A stretch of 60,000 bases of DNA from Cryptomeria japonica (taxonomy: Eukaryota > Streptophyta > Pinopsida > Cupressales > Cupressaceae): positions 403,078,939 through 403,138,938 of the forward strand of contig NC_081406.1 of NCBI RefSeq assembly GCF_030272615.1, given 5' to 3'. The notes beneath the pieces are model-generated. The model ran no database searches. It was not told where the DNA came from and saw only the letters and a list, made by a program, of their open reading frames with translations. The translations under genes and the position numbers were made by a program. Shown here piece by piece: positions 45,674-57,000 of the stretch. Numbering within the stretch: the first letter of the stretch is position 1; every line of letters begins with the position of its first letter.

Positions 45674-48600
45674 ATGAGTTTTACAACAATAAGCCCTACT
45701 TACACTATTCCCGTTAGACGAAGCCTTAGAATTAAGTCTTTCCAAGGTTTAATTATTGAGGAGATGGAACCTAATTTGAATGGCCTTTTTAACGAGGACA
45801 TGGGTAATTCCTCTAATCCTCTTAATGATGAAGAAGCTCTCCATGAGGCTTCTGTAGAACAACTTTCGAAATTGGATAACCAATTTGATGATTTTCGACA
45901 ATGGATGTCTCAAGAATACCCCGATAGTCAAGCTCTTTCCTTAATTGAGGGTCTAAAACGTATGGTTCAAAGTGATAAGAATGGAATTGATATTTTGTGT
46001 GGTATTGCACACATTGTGGATTCGAATGTGATGCCTATGAAGAGTTGTGCCGAAACTTTAGGTTATACACAACCTCCTACTCAAGTTAATCATTCTATTC
46101 CTTTGACAACTCCTATTGCTAGTATACCTACTTTTACATCAAACATAATGACTAATTCAATACAAGACATTCCTTCTATGATCACTAGTCATGGGGGCAA
46201 TCCCTCTTCTTCAATCAACCCTCTTCCTTCATTCATTCCTTCAATGAGTGTCCCTATTATATCTCCACAAATGAACATGACGCAAGGGGGCAATTCATTT
46301 AACCCTTCCATTCCTCCTTGTAGTGTTCCTCCTGTCCAATCATCTCCTATGACTAACTATCATAGTGTCCCACCACCTTACTCTCTACCTTCTTTCAATA
46401 ACATAACACCTCCATCACAATCTAACACGTCTAATATGAACTCTTCGACTGAAGCGACCATTAACAATCTTGCACAAACTGTCTCTTCTTTACAGCAACA
46501 AATTGCCTCTATGAATCAATCTAAGTTTAGTGTGCCCACATTTGATGTTGCGAGCCCACTTTCTCTTGACATTGTTCGAGCTATCCCCCCTAAACATGTT
46601 GAAATCCCGCATTTGGAGCTTTATAATGGTAAGGGTGATCCTCTAACACATGTTAAGACCTTTCAAACAATATGTACCGATTTTGCTTATGACCAAAGGT
46701 TGCTTGCAAAACTGTTTACTAGAACATTAAGAGATAAAGCCCTACAATGGTATTGCTCGTTGCCTTCTTATTCTATTTCTTTTTTCGAACAACTTGCAAA
46801 TGCTTTTATTCAACAATTTCAAAACAATATAAGTCCTAAAGTTACTTTGATTGATTTAATGCATTGTAAACAAGGTGTTAAAGAAAGAGTGACTGATTTC
46901 ATTGGTAGATATAAGCATTTGTATGCTCAAATTTCCTTTCCAGTGCCTGACAATGATATTCAAAGAATCTTTATTTCTAATTTACAAAAAGATATTAGAA
47001 AAAAACTCCTGTTTTCTGAGTTTACTTCTTTCCAACAGTTGTGCGCAACTCTTCACAATTATCAACTGACTGTGAGTCAAATGGAACAAGCAAATCCTAT
47101 GGATCCAAGTGATAAGGGTGATAGTAGTCAACAACCATTTGGGAAGTTTAAACCGAACAGAGAGTCAATTAAATTCAATGAAAACATCATCAACAACAAT
47201 GTGAATGCAGCATCAGGTGTGCCTCCTATTTCTAAGTTTTTCAAGAAAGAAAGAAAGTTTACTCCTTTGAATGAATCATTGCATAGTATTATGAATAAGT
47301 TATTGGAACAAAATGTGCTTACTCTTCCTCCTATAAAGCAAATAGATCCTGCAAAGATTAACTCACCCTATTTTGATAACAAATCTTTTTGTCAATTTCA
47401 TCGTCATCCTGGGCATGATACTGAAAAATGTTTTGCTTTAAAGGGAAAAATTCAAGATTTGATTGATAATAATACTATCTCTGTTTCTGGTGTGAATGAT
47501 AAAGGCAACACATCTGTAGCTCCTCCTAACCAAAATCTTCAGATTTTTACTGATCCATTGCCTTCTCATACCTCTAATGCGATTGATACTACTGATTCCT
47601 CTGTCTCACCTGATGATCTCGTGTCTATGACTCCGAATGTGATTAACTTTGTGGAACAGCAGAAAATCCCTAAAGAACCTTCCATCACATTTGATTTCAG
47701 TGAAACTATCAGGGCACCGGATGGTCCTTTATATATAGTTGCAAAAGTCAAGAATACACCTTGTCGTGGAGTACTTATTGATCCTTCTTGTATGGTTAAT
47801 GTCATTACTGAAGAATTTCTTTTTACTTTGCAATTGAATCAAGTGATCTATGACGAAACAAATGTGGTTGTGAAACTATTTGATGCATTTTCTTCTCCTG
47901 CAGTTGGTTCTATTACATTACCTATTGAGGTCCATAACAAATCCCTTGATGTGGACTTTGCTATTATTCCATCATCCAAACAATTTCGTGTGAAGCTAGG
48001 CTATCCTTGGCTATCTTCCATGAAAGCTATTGCTTCTCCTATTCACAAGTGCTTAAAATTTCCCCATAATGGTGAAGTTGTTACTGTCAATCATAGTCTC
48101 TTTAAACCAGTTGAAAGAGCTTCTAGCGTTCCTATTGATTACTTTTGGCCTAAACAATTCCAATCTCTTCCTCCGCGAAGTGATCATCTTTTCAAATCTT
48201 ATCAAAAGTGGAAAAAAGATATGATCCTATCTCTAAGTGAACCTAGAACACCCAAACTTGACATTCCTATCGTTCTTGAGAAGGAAGTTCTTCCTTTGAA
48301 AGATAAAACTAATGTCTTTCCTCAAGAAGATTCCCAACCCATCCCTATTAATGTGACTATATCTAATAAACTTCCCAAAAGTAGACCTATACCTCCTCGT
48401 CATGATGGGCTTGGTCTCCTTCCTAAACCAAATATTCCTCCTTTATATGGAGCAGTTCCTCCTCCTTCCTCTTATAGAGAGAAGAGACCTTCCTCTTCTC
48501 CTATTATTCAACCTAAGAGACCACAACCTAAACACCCAATTGATAAGGATGAGAACATTCCTCCTCCTCAATCTCCTCAGCTTCCTACTAAGACTAGACG

Positions 48601-48985
48601 AAATCGTTCTGCACGTGAACGCCGACGAAAGCGTCGTCTTAGAGCTCAGGCAGCTGCTTCTCAAACTTTGCAATCCCCAAAAACACCTTCAGCTAGTATT
48701 ATTCCATCTTCTCCTCAGCCGAAAATTGAGCCAAAATCTCCTAAACATAAGATGCATGATGGTCTTGATCCTGTGCGAGTTAAAGATCCTATTTTTATAA
48801 ATCTTGATGATGATATAGATGAAAATGTTATTCATGATGAAAATGTTATGCATGATGAAAATGTTACTCCTGTTCATTCTGATAGTGAATATGAATATGT
48901 TGATGTTGATAACCATTTATCTAATGAATTTTCTAAAGCACTTATCCTAGCTCCTAGACAAGAACAACGTGGCTCGGAACATTAA
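45674..48985 (+). CDS. gag: Gag-protease-like polyprotein, 1103 aa
   Basis: The only long ORF of the element; start chosen at the first ATG (MSFTTISPTY), shared with the minus-strand copy. Domains in order: a low-complexity S/P/T-rich region (about 130-290); a retrotransposon gag domain at about 312-455 (ELYNGKGDPLTHVKTF, LRDKALQWY, FIQQF, FIGRYKHLYAQI); and a zinc-knuckle-like CHHC at C573-H576-H581-C586. An aspartic-protease-like region at about 693-800 has D703-P704-S705 where D-S/T-G is expected and LGYPWLSSM later. A proline-rich and arginine-rich tail follows (RRNRSARERRRKRRLRA, near 973-990). Gag would form virus-like particles that package the RNA. Loss of the catalytic glycine suggests the protease is inactive or replaced in trans. 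Compared with the minus copy, a stop (taa, 48983-48985) removes the last 41 codons. Confidence 0.93.
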   Translation: MSFTTISPTYTIPVRRSLRIKSFQGLIIEEMEPNLNGLFNEDMGNSSNPLNDEEALHEASVEQLSKLDNQFDDFRQWMSQEYPDSQALSLIEGLKRMVQSDKNGIDILCGIAHIVDSNVMPMKSCAETLGYTQPPTQVNHSIPLTTPIASIPTFTSNIMTNSIQDIPSMITSHGGNPSSSINPLPSFIPSMSVPIISPQMNMTQGGNSFNPSIPPCSVPPVQSSPMTNYHSVPPPYSLPSFNNITPPSQSNTSNMNSSTEATINNLAQTVSSLQQQIASMNQSKFSVPTFDVASPLSLDIVRAIPPKHVEIPHLELYNGKGDPLTHVKTFQTICTDFAYDQRLLAKLFTRTLRDKALQWYCSLPSYSISFFEQLANAFIQQFQNNISPKVTLIDLMHCKQGVKERVTDFIGRYKHLYAQISFPVPDNDIQRIFISNLQKDIRKKLLFSEFTSFQQLCATLHNYQLTVSQMEQANPMDPSDKGDSSQQPFGKFKPNRESIKFNENIINNNVNAASGVPPISKFFKKERKFTPLNESLHSIMNKLLEQNVLTLPPIKQIDPAKINSPYFDNKSFCQFHRHPGHDTEKCFALKGKIQDLIDNNTISVSGVNDKGNTSVAPPNQNLQIFTDPLPSHTSNAIDTTDSSVSPDDLVSMTPNVINFVEQQKIPKEPSITFDFSETIRAPDGPLYIVAKVKNTPCRGVLIDPSCMVNVITEEFLFTLQLNQVIYDETNVVVKLFDAFSSPAVGSITLPIEVHNKSLDVDFAIIPSSKQFRVKLGYPWLSSMKAIASPIHKCLKFPHNGEVVTVNHSLFKPVERASSVPIDYFWPKQFQSLPPRSDHLFKSYQKWKKDMILSLSEPRTPKLDIPIVLEKEVLPLKDKTNVFPQEDSQPIPINVTISNKLPKSRPIPPRHDGLGLLPKPNIPPLYGAVPPPSSYREKRPSSSPIIQPKRPQPKHPIDKDENIPPPQSPQLPTKTRRNRSARERRRKRRLRAQAAASQTLQSPKTPSASIIPSSPQPKIEPKSPKHKMHDGLDPVRVKDPIFINLDDDIDENVIHDENVMHDENVTPVHSDSEYEYVDVDNHLSNEFSKALILAPRQEQRGSEH

Positions 48986-49865
48986 CATAGCCCTTGTTTG
49001 GATCTTGTGATAGCTCCATCTGCTGTGTTGGATGTTCCTCCTCTAACGTGTTTCCTACCTTCCCGAAATATTGATCAGCAAGATCGGGGGGTAGATGACG
49101 TGCTAGACTAGTTTCATTAGCATAGCAGACTCTCTCCTCCTCTCTTGATCTCTTTTGTTACTTCTTCTATGTGTTATTCTCATTCTTCTATTTGTTGTCC
49201 TTAGTGTTGTCTACTTGAGGACGATGCAAAACATTGAGATCTCTTTTGGTCTCTCTCATGTTGACTCAAAAGACACATGTGTTCCCTTCTTCTAGGTGAC
49301 CTTCCTTGATTGGGGAATGAAGAACAATTATGCATACATACATATGATATACATGAATTATCATACAACATACTGACCCCGAGGAAAGCGAAGTCACCTT
49401 GTGCTTTGTGTTTTGTGTCTATTATCCTTGGGCTTATCTCACACTTGGGGGCTAAATCCTTGTGATAACGTGCTCCTTTCCTTTCTCATTCCTTATATGT
49501 ATCACTACCTTAAAGCAATCACCCCCGATGAGGCGTGTGCGATCGCTTTAATGTAGGGGGGCATACATCCCGTTCATATCTTTTCAAGATACTTGAAAAA
49601 TTCTTGACAAATTTAGCTTTGCCTTGAAAATTTTTGATATCTTTCTTACATGACTCATAGTGAGGGAACCTTACTATTGACAGTCATGGTTCTCCCTCAT
49701 GATCTTCCCTTTTACTTTGTCAATCGAAGTCGTAAGATCCTTAGTCCACTGGGGGCTTGGTGTATCTTGCCTCCTTGACGTGGTGAAAGTTTTTCAATGT
49801 TGTTTCCTTGTACTTTACCGGAAGTAGGAGCGTACGCTTATACTCCCGCTAAAGTGGGGGCTAAA
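48986..49865 (+). other. 3' non-coding region and polypurine tract of the gag-only element
   Basis: The first 41 codons continue the gag frame after the stop (HSPCLDLVIAPSAVLDV...) to a second stop at 49109-49111, matching the minus-strand copy. After that no coding frame is present. A cttgaggacgatgcaaa segment near 49215 and the tract aaagtgggggctaaa before 49866 are the usual 3' landmarks. No trace of reverse transcriptase or integrase is seen. Confidence 0.8.
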
Positions 49866-51095
49866 TGTAGCGTCCTAAAATTGCGACACTTGCAATTTCG
49901 ACTGCATTTGGGTCTTCACGATGGCGATGCAACGTTAACCCTGAATGGAGACCCCGAAACCTGCTTGTGACACCAAAAACTGCATTTTTCCACACCTTGG
50001 CATGATCCCTCCTTGCACCCTGCTGTCTCGGGAGGTGGGACCATGGCGCCCAGCGCCCTGGTCCCCCAGGACCATGGTGCCCAGCGCCTTGGTCCCTGGC
50101 CCTATTTTGGGCCTGGTCTCTTTTGGTCATCGGGTCTTTAAGTTTGCAAATTGGAAAATAATGTTTCCTGGTCGGCCTAAGGTCGGGAAAATCAGTCTAT
50201 CAACCCTAATTGACAAGTATATAAACTACTTTTCCTCTCCTAGAGAAGGAGAGAAAGAGGAGGACATATATGTGCAAAGGCGCGAAAGCGATATTCAAAC
50301 ATTCAAGCATTCAAGCATTCCTTCAAGCAATTGAGTATTCTAAGTCTCCATTCAAGGCTAGGTGTTGCATTCAAGACAAGGATTCAACCATTGAAGAGGA
50401 GATCACATACAACATACAACATACTACATACATTACACCTTCGCATGTAAGAATACAAACATTCTTACAACAAGGTATCAGTACTTGTTTACATTACAAA
50501 CATTTACATTTACAGCATTCTCATTTCTTGGTTAATTCCAAAACCGGGGTTTGACCTAAAGGCAAACCCCTCATCCCTAACCCCCCAATCGTCCTCTCTT
50601 TTCTGTGTGTAGGTTGCAGGTACGCGGCTGTAATTGAAGATCTGGAATCCTTGTGCAGAGACGAACAGATCCACCTTCGTTTCGCGGATTTTTCGGAGGA
50701 CCGTGTGCACGCCGGGCGCCATCGTCCCGTCAACTTTCGCTCAAATTTGCAGAACAACACCGTCTTGACATTTTACTGCTAATTCCAGGTCCGCAGCTTC
50801 ATCCCATATCCCTATCTCTGTTTATAAACGAATCTTTCCTACTTTACATGCATTCCTAGTTCAATCTTTCTATCTACATTTCTTTACAAAAGAGGGTATC
50901 CTTGATGTCTTAACCCTTGAAACTCATTTAGAATCCAATCTTGCATTGCGTGGGATTGGATCTTGTGGGTTTCAACCCCTCTTTTGAATGTAAAGTCTCT
51001 CCCAAGTGAAAACCATCAACCCTAGTGACTCTCCCTTCTCTCTCCTTGGAGTTGGGGAGGGGAGAACGACTAGGGTTCGATTTTTCCGCTTTACA
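49866..51095 (+). repeat. 3' LTR of the plus-strand gag-only element
   Basis: 1230 bases, the same ends as the 5' copy. It differs by about 14 substitutions and a 31-base tandem duplication in the GC-rich stretch near 50042-50095 (accatggcgcccagcgcc then accatggtgcccagcgcc). The TATA box is at 50218-50225 and the hairpin motif at 50698-50728. Confidence 0.95.
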
Positions 51096-51100
51096 ATATC

Positions 51101-52880
51101 TTTCTATTATTCATGTTTGGGCATGTTTTGGAGTGATTTTGGAGTGCTTCAAGTGAAAATGCAGTTTGGGTGTATGTTTCAACTTGAAGTGTGTTGGTGA
51201 AATTTCTGGGTGTCTTCTTTGCTGCCCAGACTTGTTGCAGTGTGTCTACATAGCATTATCAGACCTGTATTGGCATATTCCTCATCATTTACTAAAGTAT
51301 ATTGTTGGTACAAGCTGGGTGGGTTCGTTTATGGTTTTGGGCACTATTTGGGGTGTTCCAACAATTCTATTTTACACCAGCACTTATATGAACAATACTT
51401 TTCCTTTTTTGGCATTTTGTAACAACAGATATAATTCTATTTGGACTATGATTATATGTAAGCTAACATTGTAACACTTGATGGTAGTACCACCAGTGGG
51501 ATTGTGGGATTGTTCTTGGTTCAACGCTGATACTTACCCCATTGAATAAGTGGTATTATTTTAATAACTCACCACTTAGTAAGTGAAAGAGTAATTGTTT
51601 AGTGTTTGTACTAGCTCACCACTGGATAAGTAGAAGTAGTTGTGTTTCATTTTCCTTATTGTATAAGCTTTCTCATTGAATAAGTGGATTTGCCCATTTC
51701 ACTCACCATTGAATAAGTGGAAGAAGCGTTTATTTCCAGTAATGTATATGCACCCCACCCCATTGAATAAGTGATTGTTGTGAAGTGCTTATTTCAATTT
51801 AATTGTACTCTTCATTGAATAAGTGATTGTTGTGAAGTGCTTATTTCAATTAAATTGTGTTTTTTTCTAGCTTTTATATTTCAATTTAATTGTACTCTTG
51901 AACACTGTATGCTCTCACCTTGCCCATTCTAGAATTTGGGTGATCAGAAAGTGGAAAGGGAGTTGCCTTGTATCTCATTTCTAGTTACAATATTTTCACC
52001 CAGAAAGTGGAAAGGAAGTTGTCTTGTATCTCATTTCTAGTTACAATATTTTCAAGACACAATTAGGGGTGTATATCACACAAGAACTAAATAAACATAA
52101 AAAAAACAAATCACTTAAACAAATCACATACGCAAGATAGAGCTGGATAAATCCTTTTTGGAGATTCTCACAAGCATAAGGCCTAACCTTCTCAAGTCAC
52201 TCTCTTTCCAAATTTACAAGGTCATTTCCACTCTCTTAGATTAAATGTGGACATTCTTCAACAACAATGGTATCTCAAACACTTGTAAATAGCTCTGCAT
52301 ATACTCCTACTTACACTCTGTTACATCCCACTTGTGCCCTAGTTATTTATATGCTGTGATTAGACCATGTTATATGTGTGCCCTAATTGATCTATGCTAT
52401 ACTTGCAAGATGTTTAACGTGCCCTAGATGTGTATGCATAATTGAATGATGCTAATTGTGCTTAGAATAATGAATTGATGACTCATAATTGATAGATTGA
52501 TAACTTGATAGTTAACATTATGACATGATGTTTCACTTTTGTTAATGATATTTGAAATGTCAAAATATGACAAGATTTTGATCTAACTAGTTGAACTGGC
52601 CAAATGTGTGTAGGAGTTCGTTGTCCTTGAGAAGGGAGGGAAAGTATCATCAGGTCGGGAGGTAAGGAGAGGGAAGAACTTATGCCATCTGAAACCCTAA
52701 CCCCGAGTCATGTAGTCTCATGTTGACCTCGGTAATTTACGTTAGCCGTCGCATCAGGTAACCTAGCGGGTCTATATAGAGGTTTTAGGGTTTCACGACC
52801 CTAAGTTATTGATTGTTTTATGAGTTGGTTTGTTATTATTATTAATTATTTTATTAATAATTAAATTAAATTGGCAGTGG
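51101..52880. other. No supported gene; two local repeat clusters
   Basis: This continues the target sequence right of the gag-only insertion. It has the cattgaataagtg cluster (51535-51846) and a 56-base tandem duplication (51946-52001 and 52002-52056, starting agaaagtggaaagg). The stretch 52620-52800 has purine-rich and tctatataga segments that resemble LTR sequence, but no paired repeat is found. Confidence 0.45.
51535..51846. repeat. Interspersed short repeats, cattgaataagtg type
   Basis: At least seven copies or close variants of c-a-(c/t)-tgaataagtg occur: near 51539, 51569, 51617, 51675, 51707, 51761 and 51812. The last two carry an identical 3' extension (attgttgtgaagtgctta). They occur with irregular spacing and no coding meaning. 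Confidence 0.75.
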
Positions 52881-53110
52881 CTCATGTTTTATAGCATATA
52901 TATATTTATATGTATATATATCTCAATATATATATCTTATGCAAATACATGTATACGAGAGTATGTATGCAAATACATGTATATGAGAGTACATACATGT
53001 ATATGAGAGTACGTACACACGACCGTATACGTGCTCCCATAGGTATGCATACATAAGATGTATAGATTCATATATATAAATATATGAATATCTTACACTA
53101 ATACTCTTGC
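52880..53110. repeat. AT-rich repeat with atacatgtatatgagagta units
   Basis: Three imperfect units (atacatgtatacgagagta and close variants) lie at about 52944-53012 between (ta)-rich stretches. It looks like simple-repeat expansion. Confidence 0.65.
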
Positions 53111-53985
53111 AAAGGTAAGGTTCATTTTTAAAATACCATAGGCCAACTCTATTTGGCAATTTTAATAAGATAAGTGTGATAAGGGGGGACCTTGTTAATT
53201 AAAATTAATTTTAAAACCATTCTTTAGCCGCTATAGGTATAAGGGGCACAAAAATAAGGATATTAAACAAAACTTTCATCCCACTCTTAGTGCAATACAC
53301 AAATAATTTCTTATTACACGGACATGATATATTTTATCGGGCCATTAGAAGGCAATCAATATTTCCATATTAATGGATATTGAAATGAGAAGCTTCAAAA
53401 AAAAAGAGCAAGGCTTTTTGGCCTGAAGCATTGAGTCTTCACTGGGAAGCAAATAGGCAGGTAAATGGCGTGAAGCATAGAGGAAGAATTCTCGTGACTC
53501 CTTGAGCGGATTTGCTAAAACACATGGTATTAGGGCGTTTTGGTGGAAATATATGGGCGGATTTGTGAAAAGAATGGCAATCTTTTTTTCACTTCTACTA
53601 GTAGGTGAAAAGAGATGAAAATAGATTTCTGCTCAGCAAGCTAAGGGTTTAGGTTCTTACTGGTAATGTGGGAGAAAAGAGGATTCGCTGTGAAGGGCGC
53701 TGGGCAGGAAACATTCAGTTGGTTTACTCTTCAATATTCAGGTCATGTTATGACATCAAACCCTAACTTCTTAAGTATACGTTCTTCCTTTCACTTTGAG
53801 CAGAGAAAAACAACAAAAAAAAAAACGGGTTATACAGATGTATCTTGCAGTTTGCTGTTCTTCCATCGTTATATGTGCATACTAAAATTGGAAGTTCTTC
53901 CTGTTCTTTCAATTTGCTCTTAGTCGAAAAAGAAAAGATTTAAAAATTAGTTGAATGCAGACCTCATACCTGTATACAGGTGTAA

Positions 53986-54042
<57 letters not shown>

Positions 54043-57000
54043 AGATAAATAATCTGGGTATGAATTGTAATCTGAAAATCATCAATAGTATAACTAGTAT
54101 GGAGGTGCAGAAATATACCATTCAGTTTGGAGGGTTTGCATACCCTAGACTTGAAATATGAAGAATTTACCCTCTTTATTGAGCTGTCTCAGAATTGTCT
54201 AAGTCTGAAAGACCATAGCAGCAGTAAGGATGACCTATCTATTTGAGATTTACCGTCTCTAGCTCATGTTAAAACTAAAACCCTAGCCTAAGAAGTTAAT
54301 GGGTAGAGGAGCACAGTTGTACCATGATGCAGTTAGTATCTCCATTAGAGAGAATACCCTCAAAATTGGCATGACAGCAGAGACATGTCATGTGTGGTGT
54401 TCATTCGACATGTCATGCGTGGTGTTCATTCCAAACTTAAGAATCAAACGGACAACTGGCAGCTCTTAAGCCCCATTCCAGGGAATTAGTTGTATTATTA
54501 AAAACCTTTTGCAATCATGATTGAGAAAAGTAAAACAGTAACTTCTTAAGAGAAATAGTGCTGATAACAAAAAGAATGTAAAACAATTGTGTGGTCAATG
54601 GTTTCTAGGTGAGTTCAGTTATGGCTCCTTGTTGGTTAAACCTACTTGACCCTAGACCTATGTCGAGAAGTGTGGTGATCATTGAGAGCACGTTTAATCG
54701 TGCTTGCAATGTTTAAACCTTGGCCAAGGTTGTGCTGCATAATGCAAGCCACCGTCAAATCACTAGAACCAGATACACCTCTAGTTAGGAGTGTGATTGA
54801 TGCAGAGCTTTGACAACTGAAACTTGATAGACCCAAAACAGAGTTCGTTCCTTTTATCGTGAAATCAGTTTCTAAGACTGATACTGGTTCATAACATTGA
54901 TTTTGTATTTTCTTAGGAACAGAATACACCCATTTCCCTGTTTAGATATTCATGTATTGAACTTTTGGCACTGTTATAGGATCAATTGGCAATGTAATTT
55001 ATCCAAACAAGATTTCTTTAAATGTTTTCCACAAACGGTTAAACAAATCTGTGAGAGTTTCAAATCGATACCCCAAATCACTATTCTTTCAAAGCGACTG
55101 CTAAAACATCAATCTTTTTCCAATGAAATTATTGACTGCGAATAACGTTTACAAAGACACCATTACTACCCACGGTCTGTCACCAGAATATAGTTCCAGA
55201 ATTATTTGTGGAATTCACACCATACATTAAACTATGAATTGATACTCATAAACATACGTTCATCACAGCAGATAACTCATGAACCAGGGCAAGTGTATAA
55301 ACTCGATTCCAACAATATTATGAATTCCCTCCAATAAACCCGATATCATTCACTTAACGGTGAAACCCGATGCTCAACACTTCAACATGTATTCAAGAAC
55401 AAGAATTTGTTAAAACCCGATACCCAGCACATCCGATTCATAAACAAATTGTTCTGTTCTTTCGATACCTTCACTCATCGGCATCTTCCCCTGTTTATCA
55501 ACGGTGATCACCTAAACTTCTCCAAACTGCACATGCATAGTCAGTGATATATTTTACATGTTAGAAAACGTCTCCCATGAATATAAGGCCTTAACATATT
55601 CATGGGATGACTTTCATCTTCTAAAACTCTGCTGTAAACTCAACAACGGCAAATAAAAAAAAACTACTGTTACTATAAACGGCGTAACAGAGAATTCAAG
55701 TTAATAATAAAGTTCAACCCCAAACAAAATAATGATCAAGGAAGCTCAATACATTTCAGAACATCAGTCGATCATTCCAAAATCAATATAAAAGATCTGG
55801 GCCTATTCAAACTTGATGGTCTTTCTTTATTAACTGTTCGCCAAACTGTGTATCCGAGAACATCCGTGTACACTGAGTTCCCTTCGCATACATCAATCCC
55901 GGTTACAACTGTTTCAACCCCCTTTTTTTTTGTTGGTTACATCCGTTTACAATATTTAAAGATCTTTTAAAAGGTATTTCACTGCAAAAAGACTACATAA
56001 CCGTTTCACTTTGAAAATCTGAATTATTTAACTTTAAAAACTAAAACTGACTTGAACACTAAAAGCCGACTTGACTACTAAACTTTAAAACCTTAAAAGG
56101 TTTCCAAACACTCCTACTTCCTAGACTTCATGAACATTCTTTGAGACTTGGACATTACAATTAAGTTTCTAGTCTCTTGAAGGACATTGAAAACACAAAA
56201 TGAGCCTTTGAAGACCTTACAAATATAACAAGACATGGCACTGTTTGAAAACCACAATATGACTTTGATCGCACATGTTATTCTTCTGATTTGTCTTAAT
56301 GTCCTATGAAAGTTTCTGCATCTTTGACCTGAAATTGAAAATTGGAGGTGGTCCTGCACCAGTGATACTAGTTGGGGGTTACCCATAGTGTATGACCAAC
56401 TAGTTTGTGTAGGTCCTAAACACCAAGTCTTAGATGGCATGAGTTCCACTTCCCGTTACCTTCCTGCGAAGGTTCGGGCCAATCCAGTCGGATATGTCAC
56501 GAGGGACTAGTAAGTCCATGGTTGGGCGAAAAAACGCCTTGATGATACTTTCCCCCCTCATTGGTTTGTTGATAAAGTTTCAAAAGTTCAGAATGATAGC
56601 ATCAGAGGAAATGTACTTTCTAAACCCCAACATCAAGTGCATATTCCTTAATCGTGTTAAGATCTTTACCTTATAGGATTCCAAATTCTTTAACTCCTTG
56701 ATGTCAAATAGATTTTGCTATTGTCGTAGTGCTTCGTTTTGCATATGATAGTTTCTCCTCCATTCATACTCTTTTTTTCTAATCAGAGCTACATAATAGT
56801 ACCACTGTAAAAATGTACAGTTGATCTAAAAAAATAGTGGGTCAACTAACATCATGCCAAACAAATCACAGTAGCAAGTGGCCCCAAAAAGGAAACAGTC
56901 CTCAATGTCACATGTTCAAAATTTAACTCAAATATATATAAAAAATTTAGTAGTAGGAGCTATATAACTGACATTGGGAGGGGTGGGAATCTTGGTCATT

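Larger units (their letters stand above)
43289..51095 (+). mobile_element. Nearly intact gag-only LTR retrotransposon (TR-GAG type), 7.8 kb
   Basis: Two long LTRs (43289-44487, 49866-51095), a primer site, one long ORF, a purine tract and the five-base duplication atatc (43284-43288 and 51096-51100) make a complete insertion. By eye the LTRs differ by about 14 substitutions plus one 31-base duplication in the 3' copy, so insertion is fairly recent. The 5.4-kb interior encodes gag and a protease-like region only. With no reverse transcriptase, RNase H or integrase, it must be copied by an autonomous partner's enzymes. The gag resembles that of Ty3-type Tat/Athila-like elements. Confidence 0.95.

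Noticed and set aside
48402-48800. 132-codon frame overlapping gag, plus minus-strand frames at 48443-48916
   Set aside because: They are shadow frames of the proline- and arginine-rich gag tail.
54642-54929. 95-codon minus-strand frame with protein-like composition
   Set aside because: No family recognised and no neighbouring exons. It is kept only as a note in the stretch description.
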